NCBI RefSeq assembly: GCF_000208745.1
Contig: NC_030855.1
Location: 23,516,030-23,580,029 of the forward strand
Reading direction: 5' to 3'
DNA from: Theobroma cacao
Taxonomy: Eukaryota > Streptophyta > Magnoliopsida > Malvales > Malvaceae
Length of the DNA: 64,000 nucleotides
The position numbers were made by a program, and so were the translations under genes. Of this stretch, positions 36,073-46,127 are shown piece by piece (positions within the stretch are counted from its first letter, which is position 1; every line of letters begins with the position of its first letter). The notes beneath the pieces are model-generated. The model was not told the DNA's origin, did no database searches, and worked only from the letters and a program-made list of their open reading frames with translations.

Positions 36073-38180
36073 AGGACAAGCACAGAGGGAGTGGCTTGTA
36101 TTAGAATTCATTGTTAAACTTTGGGAACTGTTACTGAATTTTTCTTTAGTAGTTTAGTTGGGGAGATCATCTTTCTGAATTGATGTAAAAAGACGAGAGG
36201 TTGAATGCTATGCCTTGTAATTTCTTTGGTTTAGAGATTACAGATGAAATCTTGTTCAAATAGTTTTTAAACAAGTTAGCTAATCGATCCTGAAATTACT
36301 GTTAAACTTTTGAAAATTGGTACCAATTTATGTAGCTTGCTATTGTGTTTGTTTGTTTTCTGGATGTTTAGACTTAATTTAAAATATGCACTTTATGGAT
36401 TGGTAGGGGTCAAAAGGCCCTCATGATGCACATTAGTTGTAAAAGTACTAAATGCATGAAATCTGACTTCTTTTCAGTCAGTAAGGGTGTTGCTTGTGCA
36501 TATTTGAGCTGAACTTGTTATTTGGCTGTTAATAAGTGTTCCAACTTAACTTGAACTAAACCTTATTTTCATTCTTATTCATGCCAGCATAAGGATATAA
36601 GACCAATAATGATTTGTTGTTTCACTCAGATTGCAATGATGATGTATGATGAATGTCAGAGAGTTCGGGCAAAGTTTTTGATAAATGCAGTCTAAGACAA
36701 GGTGGTGGAATAAAGCTTTATAGTAGGGTCTTAGATACTTTTTCCTTCTTAAATTTTTAACTAGGTGATGAATAACATTCTTTTTAGTCAACAAGTTGGA
36801 AGGAATTAAGTCAAAAATATATGCTTTTGGAGGTTTTGTAATTGAAAGATAGGATAGGATACGATGATGATGATGATGATGATGTTTTGTTATTCTATTA
36901 ATGTTCATTGCACTTAATTTGAAAGCACTCTTTATATTTGGGGGCTGTAATGCATAACTCGAAGACCCTGCCCCCATTTTATCTCTGAAAAAATTAAATT
37001 TTGTTCTGGTATTGACTAGTTTGTAGTCTCCACAAATATTATTTGTTTCCAGGATATTTTGCAGTTCTTGGCAATTGATTATTTGAGAATGACATGTGCT
37101 TCCACCATTATGATGTTCCAAATCCTAGATTGTGAACCTATAATCTTCCTATCACTGCTACATTCCACTTCCATTGTTCACGTTCGTTTACTTTTAACTT
37201 GGGCTGTTTTAGGCTTATGAACTGCACACACTCATGGAGTCTGCCTTAGGAGGTTGTAGTTGTATTCTCTCTGTTCTAGTTCTCTCATTTTGTGTTTCAA
37301 CAGTAGATCTATGATTTAACCCTTGATAAAATCCAGTCAAAATGAGAATTAGAACAATATTGTTGATCTTGTTTTGTATGGATAAAATAGTTATGCATTT
37401 CTAATACCATGCACCCATTTTTCTTGTTCTGTAGATGGATGATTGTGGTTGGGATGCGGTGAATTCTTCATCTCCATGAAAATTCAATCGACTTTGTAGG
37501 ACTTGATGCATTATTTCTCCTTGGTCAAATGTGAAAATAAGATGTTATACAACTTTTGTTTCAAGAGCATCTGGAAGTAGGTATAAGATGGAAAATCGAT
37601 CATTTTTTATTCTGATAATGTTAATTACCAGTTATCACTAGGTTTAATCTTTCTTCCTCCTTTCCCTTTAAATAATGGAAGTTCTGCATTTTCTTTGTGA
37701 CTTTATCAAATGGGGTAGGCTTGTATCCACATGGATGACTACCTAACCTCATGATCCGCCTACTGCGTTAGCATTGGCCAGCCGCCAGCTTACTCTAGTG
37801 TAGGGTTTAAATAGAGTTAATTTCTGCCTGATGCCCGAAAATTAGACATGTAATCTTGCTTTAAATCCAGACTAGTTTAAACCACGGGCTCTGATTCTAT
37901 TGATTCTTAACTCATGATTCTCCATGAAAGCTGGTATAATACACAAATATAGCTTCCTCTTTTTTCACCAAAAAGAATAAGAGAACACTAATGAAGGCTA
38001 CCTTTTACAAATATGACCAGTACTATGAAAATTGTGTATATCTAGAAAAACATGACAAGTAGCCAATCTGCCTTTTGAATAGTCGTAGAAACAAAATTAT
38101 TATTTTCCGATGAAAATCACCTCACGGCTCTGTCTTAACTCTCGTCAACGGAGGAAACTGGAAACGTATGGTAAGCAGTT
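36073..38180. other. Spacer or extended 3' region downstream of the NFD6-like gene
   Basis: No independent gene is supported. A possible alternative terminal exon starts at 37435. A (GAT)n microsatellite sits at about 36862-36884; its complement creates the His run in the lower-strand 180-codon frame, which is judged not to be a gene. The remainder is AT-rich. Confidence 0.4.
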
Positions 38181-38203
38181 GAGCTGGCATAGCACGGGTC
38201 AGA

Positions 38204-38288
38204 AGTCAAGGTCAATGGACGGTGAGCCGGTCTCCCTGGGGCCTGGGCTGTAGATCAGCGCGCAATTTCGCAGCGTTGATCTGGTCAA
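38204..38288. promoter_or_regulatory. W-box cluster upstream of the first DUF26 gene
   Basis: Three lower-strand W-box cores appear: AGTCAA at 38204-38209, GGTCAA at 38210-38215 and GGTCAA at 38283-38288, each the complement of TTGAC(C/T). They lie 150-235 bases before the ATG. W-boxes bind WRKY factors and are frequent at defence-induced DUF26 genes. Confidence 0.45.
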
Positions 38289-38437
38289 CCAACCCTCCAT
38301 CAGTTGCAACATTATTTTTGGGTCCAAAGACCTCACTACAAGTCTTTCTAAAGAGTAGTCTAACATTTATGTCAGTGAAGCATAGCATTTATAGGAGAGA
38401 GCTCTTCTAGCTTTGCAGGAAAGCTGAGACGACAGCA

Positions 38438-39526
38438 ATGGACTCTTCAAGACTGGCATTGCTATTCTTTCTCGTTTCTATCCAACTTTCTGCTCTCACA
38501 TCTGTTCAGCCAGAAAAGCTCCTTCGACTCTGTTCGACCCAAAGCAACTTCACCATGAATAGCACCTACGGGAACAATCTCAAACACCTCTTTTCCACCA
38601 TTACCTCCAACACCCAGATAGACTACGGTTTTTACAACGTTTCTTATGGCCAAAACTCTGACGAGGTCAATGCTTTAGGTCTGTGTAGAGGAGATGTTAA
38701 GCCAGATATTTGCCGTAGTTGCATAACTAACGCCACTAATGAGTTCACAGAAAACTGCCCTAACCAGAGGGAGGCCATTGTTTGGTACGATGAGTGTATG
38801 TTAAGATACTCAAATCATTCCATATTTGGTAAAATGCAATTCCCACCTGCTTGGGTAATGGAAAATGTCAACAATGTCTCCAAAGTAAATCAATTCAATC
38901 AGGTGTTGGCAATCTTGTTGGGTGACCTTAGAATTCAAGCGGCCTCTGGCGATTCCCTTCACAAGTTTGCAACAGGGAATGCTACTGTTTCCAACTCGCA
39001 GGCTATATATGCGTTGGCTCAGTGCACTCCTGATTTGTCCCAAGTGGAATGTAACAATTGCCTGAGTAATGCCACGGAATCACTTCCACTATGGAGGGTA
39101 GGAGCCAGAATTCTGACACCAAGCTGTACTGTTAGGTATGAGAATTATATCTTCTATGGCCCTTTGGTTGATATGCCACCCCCAACGATGTCACCAGCAT
39201 CACCGCCGGTTGATGACGCACCATTATCACCACCAGCTGATGTACCGCCACCACCATCACTAGTGACACCAGCGCCTCCTCCGCAGCAACCTAATCTTGC
39301 TACCAGAAAAGGTAAACCATACTCCCTTGTTAGTTACCCATGTCTCGTCTTTCATCACCATCTAGCAGGTCCCTCTGGTTTGTTCATTTATTAGTAATTT
39401 TTCAAGCTTTGTTTCTGCATATCCACTAACCATCAACCAAATATATCTCTGGATTTCGCAGGTAACACGACTGCAGATTTCAATTCCTGGCTCCAATGGT
39501 TTCATTTGCAATACTTCGTATTTTGA
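38438..39526 (+). CDS. Cysteine-rich repeat secretory protein with two DUF26/Gnk2 domains (copy 1)
   Basis: Exons 38438-39311 and 39462-39526 give 312 residues. Residues 1-23 are a signal peptide. Two DUF26 domains carry the C-X8-C-X2-C signature at Cys83/92/95 and Cys196/205/208. A Pro-rich segment follows (about 246-285), then an exon-2-encoded tail ending in aromatic residues (WLQWFHLQYFVF). DUF26 proteins are secreted and include ginkgo antifungal Gnk2, and they also form receptor-kinase ectodomains; there is no kinase here. The second domain reads SLPLWRVGARI where copy 2 has a two-Cys insert (SLPRCCNGRKGARV), so conserved Cys residues are lost and that domain may misfold or have changed. 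Without splicing the frame stops at 39394. A TATA-like CATTTATAGGA is near 38386. Confidence 0.88.
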
Positions 39527-40244
39527 AGTCTCTTTAATCTAAAGAAGTAGGAAGCTGTGAGATCAGAGATGTTTAACTCATTACTTGCTAGTATTGTCGC
39601 CTCTTCAGCAGTACTTGTATTTTATGTATGGAAAATTGAGAATTGAGAACTGAGAACTTGCAATCATACTTTCATTTAAAGGTCATATGAAATCAATTTC
39701 AAGCATTTGAAGCAAAGAGCAGGGGAAAAAGAATCTCACAATAGAAAGATTTTACCATCAATGCTTGATTATATAAATCCAGATAGTTTGATCATAAGAA
39801 AGAAGCATGAAATATATAATTGGGCAGAGTTAGATTTCTCTACTAACCCGTACTACTTTTTCTCTTTTTCTTTAATTTCCATGCTGACCCGCCAGTCTTC
39901 TCATTGCCTTGTTCTTGCTTAGTAAAAAACTCCTTCTGGAAACGAAGTATTTGTCGTTGTACCATGAATCAAGATGGACCCCAGCTGACAGAAGTTATAA
40001 TGAATTAAAAGTTTATATAGATGGGTCACAAGTTAAGGTAGATAATATCTCATGTAACTGATAAACCATAAATAATTAAAGCCATACTAATTATCCCAAA
40101 GTAAATAATAATGATTTGTATTATCACAATGTTTGGGTAAGTTAATGCTTATGCAGATAATAATCACTAAGATAACGATTATCTAATTAATACCTAGAGA
40201 TAAGTACATAGTATTTATATCCCTAATGAAGAAGCATAGTGGTA

Positions 40245-40256
40245 GCATTTATAGGA
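40245..40256 (+). promoter_or_regulatory. Shared core promoter (TATA-like) of the second DUF26 gene
   Basis: AGCATTTATAGGA occurs about 70 bases before the ATG at 40316 and again about 50 bases before copy 1 at 38438, within longer similar sequence. This marks the duplicated core promoter. The W-box pair of copy 1 is degraded here (about 40030, AAGTTAAGG). Confidence 0.45.
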
Positions 40257-40315
40257 GGAGAGCCTTGGATGTGGAAATCCCATTCTCCATTGAAAAGGTG
40301 TGACGTACAGCAGCA

Positions 40316-41829
40316 ATGGACTCTTCAAGACTAGCAGTCTTATTCTCTCTCGTTTTCATACGACTATGTGCTTTCACATATGCTGAGCCGGTGAAGCTGG
40401 TTCAAGTCTGTTCGCACAAAAGCGACTTCTCCCTGAATAGCACCTATGAGAACAACCTTAATGACTTATATCTCACCACCATTACCTCCAACACCAAAAT
40501 AGACCATGGTTTTTTCAGTGCCTCTTATGGCGAAGACTCTGATAAGGTCAATGCTATAGGTCTGTGTAGAGGAGATCTTGTGGCAGATATTTGCCGTAGT
40601 TGCATTAATGATGCCATCAATGACTTCGCAGAATACTGCCCGAACCAGAGAGAGGCCATTGCTTGGTATGATGAGTGTATGCTTAGATACTCAAATCGTT
40701 CCATATTTGGTAAAATGGAGGTCGAACCGTTTCGTTCACTCGTCAATGTAAACGTTGTCAACAATGTCACCAACGTAACTCATTTTAATCAGGTCTTGGC
40801 AACCTTGTTAGATAGGCTTAAAACTCAAGCGGCCTCCGGCCGTTCCCTTCGCAGGGTTGCAACAGGGAATGCTAATGTTTCCAAGTCGCAGACTCTATAT
40901 GCAATGGTTCAGTGCACCCCTGATTTGTCCCCAGAGGATTGTAACGATTGCCTGAGAAATGTCACTGAATCACTTCCACGATGTTGTAATGGGAGGAAAG
41001 GAGCAAGAGTTTTGACTCCAAGTTGTAATATTAGGTATGAAAATCATCTCTTTTATGGCCCTTTGGTTGATATGACACCCCCAACGCCGTCTCCAGCGTC
41101 ACTAGCGGTTGATGCACCATCATCCCCACCGGTCGATGCACCATCATCCCCACCGGTCGATGCGCCAGCATTCCCACCTGTCTATGCACCAGCATTCCCA
41201 CCGGTCGATGCACCAGCATCCCCACCGGTTGACGCACCAGTATTACCGCCGTTTGATGAACCAGTATTACCGCCGGAGGATTATGACTCACCACTATTGC
41301 CACCATATGATGCATCGTCACCACCACCCCCAGAGCCACCAGCGCCTCCTCTGCAGCAACCTGATCATGCGACCGGAAATGGTAAATCATACTTGCTTTA
41401 GATTACTTGCTAACGTATCATCCCTTTCATGTTTTTTTCCCTTGTTATTATCTGTATTAATATATATCAAGTCAGTAATTGAGTTAGTTTTTTTAAAGTT
41501 GAGAATTCATTTAGAAAAATTAATCTAGAAAGATGAATAACATATAGTAACTGCTATAAATTATGGATATAATTAATTATTTATTTTACATTGAAATTTT
41601 ATTAGAATTTGAAGAGAATATCAGTTTGTTCACTCACTGTCTGAAGTTATATATTTGCATATTGGATTCATCTTGTGGATTTGCCACTGAGGGGATTCAA
41701 GCTCCCCTGTTTCTTGACCAACCATCAATCAAATAACCATTTCTGGATTTTGCAGGTGACATGAACAGCAAATTTCAAGCTCTGGGAACAGCGGTTCTGC
41801 TAATGATTTTGCAATACTTTATATTTTGA
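40316..41829 (+). CDS. Cysteine-rich repeat secretory protein with two DUF26 domains, Pro-rich stalk and probable GPI signal (copy 2)
   Basis: Exons 40316-41381 and 41756-41829 give 379 residues. The protein closely parallels copy 1, with MDSSRLA at the start and a signal peptide to about residue 23. First-domain Cys residues are 84/93/96; the second domain has CTPDLSPEDCNDC and the full CCNGRKGARVLTPSC motif. A long Pro-rich stalk follows, built from repeated SPPVDAP/FPPVDAP units. Exon 2 encodes a Ser/Asn region and the hydrophobic end ALGTAVLLMILQYFIF, which looks like a GPI-anchor signal or a short membrane anchor. A plasma-membrane or cell-wall-facing role in defence or signalling is inferred. 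The stalk repeats (24-bp units, about 41105-41290) have expanded relative to copy 1. Confidence 0.88.
41105..41290 (+). repeat. Coding minisatellite, about 24-bp units
   Basis: Within the DUF26 copy 2 stalk, near-identical units of the form CC(A/G)CCGGT(C/T)GATGCACCA repeat about seven times at 24-base spacing, encoding Pro-Pro-Val-Asp-Ala-Pro blocks. Multiples of three keep the frame open, so allele length may vary without loss of function. Confidence 0.75.
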
Positions 41830-42099
41830 GGTCTCGTTCATTTAAAGTAGGAAGATCTGATTAGTTTTTGATCTGATTAGTTGTTAGCATGTAGCCTGTA
41901 TTTTACATTTTAAGTAAAAGTCTCTTCAGTAGGTACTAGTACCAGTAAACTTTGTGAATGGACTTTTGAGAAATGGGAAATTGCAATGATGCCTAGCATT
42001 TTGAGGTCATTGATAGCAAATACTTGAAATTCAAAAGGCATCTCATTATGTATGTTCCTGAATTACTGAAACAAGCTACATGCAACTCTACCATGAACC

Positions 42100-42490
42100 A
42101 TGAAGCAAGTTATATAAACGCGTCAGAAGTCAAGGTCATGGATGGGTGCGGCCCTCTGATCACGGAAGCTGCTAGCCCGCCATGTTTAATGCAGGCATGC
42201 AGTTGATAAAATCAATAAGAAATTTCCCAGCTTTGATTCAGTGAGGGTCACCCTGCTCAAACTAAAGATTAGAGAAGCAATATTCTATTCAGTCTTTTAC
42301 CTGCACGAATTGGTTAGATTCAATAACAATAAACAAAGCAGTGTTTCCTCAACCAGAAACGCTCTAGCCATGCTCAAGTCAAAAGCTATATCTGGCCTTT
42401 GCGGTAAGATGGACAACAGATTCCAAATTCTTGTTAAAGTGGTTCCGTTGATGGATTTTGCAATATTTTCATCTATCAAATCCTAATCAA
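42100..42490 (+). pseudogene. Remnant of a third DUF26 tandem copy
   Basis: A promoter-like segment near 42120-42142 (CGTCAGAAGTCAAGGTCATGG) matches the copy 1 upstream region near 38197. About 300 bases later, 42410-42485 resembles the last exon of copy 2: both contain AACAG..TTCAA.TCT, GGTTC.G.TGATG, and GATTTTGCAATA.TTT. The body between them, with the signal peptide and both DUF26 domains, is missing. The best explanation is a third tandem copy that lost its first exon. The open frame across it (42241-42486) shows no DUF26 Cys pattern. Confidence 0.6.
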
Positions 42491-43113
42491 CTCAAGAAGA
42501 TGTTTGAAGGGGGTGTGGGATGTTTAATTGGTTACTTGTTAGTTAAAATGATGTGTGCTGTGCCTTACATTTCAAGTGAAACATATACAAAGCAAAAAGC
42601 CACTTAAGATGGCATATATATAGCAATGATCTCTGAGTACATGTCCTGATTGTTCAGCCCTGGTCCATTTCATCATCCAAACAAAACCAAAATGCAAAAG
42701 TAAAGTATAATGTATGGACATTTAGAAAATGAAATTCTTGCAAGGCCATCTTTCAACTTTGAAGCAAACATTTTGAAGAAGAACCAACAAGACTAGAGTA
42801 TTTAAAGCAACAGAGAACCAAAAACTTGATATAGAAGGATTTTTACTATCAACACTTAAAAATCCAGATGCAATGTTATCACAATAAAAAGTCTTCTTCA
42901 TACTTAACTACAAAACTTAACTATTAGATGTTAAAAGTATAAACCAGAAAGATCAACCATCAGCAAGATTTGTATACCAAGCCCAACACTTTCACAATGA
43001 AAATTGTACCGTAATAGCATCTCACCAACATCATAAAGAGTAACCAAGAATCATTAGGCCACTTCATAAGAACATCCTTCGGTATCTAATCACTGAGGTC
43101 CATGCGGTCTCTA
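42490..43113. other. Spacer between the DUF26 cluster and the OB-fold gene
   Basis: No gene is seen. The stretch is AT-rich and includes sequence loosely similar to the 3' flanks of the two DUF26 genes (TTTGAAGCAAA near 42758; compare 39705 and 42023), consistent with a third duplicated unit. Confidence 0.4.
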
Positions 43114-44372
43114 TCATTCTTCAACTACATTAACCAACTCATACTCGACAAGAGATAGATTGTTATCTTCTTTAACAACAAAGTTAGCAGGATCAGTGAC
43201 CTCAATGCGGCCCCATTTGTCAACAGCCAGCCTCATAGAACCCTTAAACATATCAATCTTTGCATTACGAAGAATTACAGTGGCAACTGGCTTCATCAAG
43301 TCAACTGCAATATGATTCAAGCGTCATCATCATCAAACTGCATGGAGTTTAGAGTAGCATTTTCCACAGGTCAACCATTCTCCCAACCCACCACCCCCCA
43401 TGAATATATGATTGGGTGAAGTGTCTTTCTCCAAATAAATTCATTAAGCAAAATGCAAAGGAAAACCCAATACATGCACCCACAACATCTAAATGTAAAT
43501 ACTAAGCAGTTTCAAATGTTTGTCAATGAGTGGCAGATGCTGTGACTTCTGGAAACCCAACAACTAAAGTACATTAAAGATTTGAACAGCAATTCAACTA
43601 ATAATTAGGTTCTTGATTATTTCACCATATAATCTTTGAGGTTTTCATAATATTTTGAGTTGGGAAATAAAAGAAGCAAAAATCAACACAAGGACAAATA
43701 GATTCAATCACAATATAATAATAGAATAAGAAATTATTTCACTTTGACAGAGATTTATCCCACCAATCAATAATATATCAAGACACTTAAGTCGTGGAAC
43801 CAAACCAACATCACAATACTAAATAAACCTTAATGACAGCTAAGATCCTAGATCATATCAAATCCAAACTAGCAGTAACAAAACAAAGAAATAGAAAGGA
43901 TTCCAAAATGCCACCCTATTTCATCTTTAAAACAAGCCAAAATGAAAAAGAAAACCAAAGGAAAGATAAAAAGCTCTGGCATCAAGTTATGAAACGAAAA
44001 ATACCCTTTTGGGAGAAATTAAGATCAGATCAGTAAAACATAAAACTTTTAAGAGAAACAAAAAAAAAGGGGGGGTCTAGAAATTGGACCTTGATCGTTA
44101 CGAGCAGTGAAGAGGATGGTACCGGTCTCGTCCCCAACAAGGCACTCAGCGATGCGGGTTTGGCGGAGATGTTGAGAAGCAGCTCGACCCTTTTGAAGGA
44201 CCATGTTAGACGACAAGACCTTGGCGATTAAGGTGTGGCCGTTGGTCCCTGGCTTTAGCTGATCCACTTTCACAAACACTGGCTTTCTCTTCTCTGTTGT
44301 TTTCTTTTGTTCTTGTCCTTGCTGCTGCTGCTGTTCTTGTTCTTGTCCTTGCTGCTGTCCTGTCGTCGCCAT
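43114..44372 (-). CDS. OB-fold nucleic-acid-binding protein (At4g28440-like)
   Basis: Two lower-strand exons (44372-44090 and 43304-43114) join into 157 residues. The N-terminus is a Gln/Glu-rich low-complexity stretch (QQQGQEQEQQQQQGQEQ). The OB-fold follows: KPVFVKVDQLKPGTNGHTLI, the basic SQHLRQTRIAECLVGDETG, ARNDQVDLMKPVATVILRNA and IDMFKGSMRLAVDKWGRIEV. It ends with the family tail NLSLVEYELVNVVEE. OB-fold proteins of this small size resemble the single-stranded-DNA-binding SOSS-B/RPA2 type. The plant family is little studied, so a DNA or RNA-binding role is inference. A frame continues upstream to an ATG at 44441, adding a basic 23-residue stretch; 44372 matches the family length (about 150 residues) better. 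Confidence 0.9.
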
Positions 44373-44514
44373 TGATTCCAATGTTAAAACCTGTCTTCTC
44401 TTCTTCGCTCCTCTTCTTCTTGTTGTTTTTCTCCTTTTCACTTCTGTTTCAGGGCTGGTGGGAGAATGAAGAAATGGGGAAGCCCTAGCACAGAAAATGA
44501 AGCGTACCTAAGTT

Positions 44515-45896
44515 TCTCCTAAACGGAAACCAGTATTACACGGCGTCGTTTGGTTACTTTATAAATTTTGAAGGCATTTTTCCTCTATGAGTTAGACTTA
44601 ATTTTGGATAATAATAAGTACTAATGTCTTTTTGTAATTAAATTATGGGTTTTAATTAATGCTTGTCCTAATTTTTTGATTAAGATACATAAGGTGCCCC
44701 TCTTTCTACCACCCAAGGGATGTTCACCCACTAAAGCTAAAATTGTTTTAAATTATTATGAAAAATATGATGCATGATACTAGTAATTTAAGCAAGTAAA
44801 ATTTTTTTTAAATGTATGGGGTGGATGGAAAATTTGGAAATTCCAATTTTGACAAATAAATAGGAGTATAGGTTAATGTGTTGTCTAATGTAATCCACAC
44901 TCTTTAAAGTTACTAGTTTTGTTAAGAAGTCATTATCAATATTGATAAAAAATAAATTAATTTTAAATGGAACTATGGTAGTTTATCTTCATCAACTCCT
45001 CATTGGATTAGAAACATTCAACCACATGCCTATTTGCAACCTTTACCAAGCCGTAAATGAAGACTTTCTTTACCTAAAAATATGAAAAATTAGAGGGAAT
45101 GATATTAAAAGCACTTGTTAGTAGTATATTTTTAAGATATAATGTTCTAAGTCATTCCAAAATGGGTTTTTTTTTCTTGATCAAGAAATTGTTAATTTTT
45201 CCTAATTGTATGACTACTAAATCAGGAAGGAAGGAATAAAATAGATGAACATCAATGCATTTATGGAGATTTTATTTGTATTATATATGATACTTTATTA
45301 ATGATACCTTAATATATATATGAGTAAAGGCTTAAAATCTGCAGAATATAGAAAAACATGGGAGGATATACATTGAAAAAGAAAAGGACAGCCAGTTACC
45401 AAAAAAAGGTGAAAGAAACTAAGAAAGTATATAAATAGTAAAACAAAGAAAAGAAAAACAGGAACGTGAGTGAAAAACAAGGAGATGAACCCGACATTTG
45501 CTCTACGTCACCTCTTGTCTAGTGGTCTTTACCACCACCACCTCATCTCTCTCTCTCTCTCTCTCTCAATTCAATCGTCATTTTCTGAGGCTTCCTCAGA
45601 TTAAGATATTTTTTTAATTAAAAGAAATAGTACAAGTTTTTAATCATAAAATCATGTATCATCAATAAACAATAATCTACTCTCTCTCATTCTTCTCCTT
45701 TGAGTTGAAGCTTATTGAGATCAACAAACCAAAAGTTCTCTCAAAGATAAAGTCAAAGAAAAAAAACCCATCCTTAAGCTTGTAGTAGATAGATTTTTCT
45801 TTGTTTTGAAGTTCTTTTTTTGGGTGGTTGGTAATAATAAATAAATAGTAGTTTTTTTAAAAACATCCAAGGCCAAACTCTACCTTTGGTCTTTCA
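44515..45896. other. Intergenic spacer and Di19 leader region
   Basis: No coding region is supported. The stretch is AT-rich, with a (CT)n tract at about 45546-45567 in what is probably the promoter or leader of the Di19 gene. CT tracts near plant transcription starts are common. Confidence 0.4.
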
Positions 45897-46080
45897 ATGG
45901 ATTCCGATTTCTGGACGTCTCGCCTTGCAGCTGCCAAACGCCAGTATACGTTGCAGCACCATCAGCAGAGCTCTCATTTGGGTTCGTTTTATTTTTTTTA
46001 TATGTTTGATCTGGGTTTTTTATTTTCTTTTTTTCTCATTTTGTTGGTTGTCTTTCTGTCTTGAACTCTCTCTCTCTCTC

Positions 46081-46127
<47 letters not shown>

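Noticed and set aside
36579..37121. Lower-strand open frame of 180 codons containing a His run
   Set aside because: The His run is the complement of a (GAT)n microsatellite. The rest has no domain-like pattern, no promoter context, and lies where the NFD6-like 3' region is expected.
41031..41528. Met/Val/His-rich frames on both strands
   Set aside because: They are shadows of the 24-bp coding minisatellite in the DUF26 stalk; only the signal-peptide frame is coherent.
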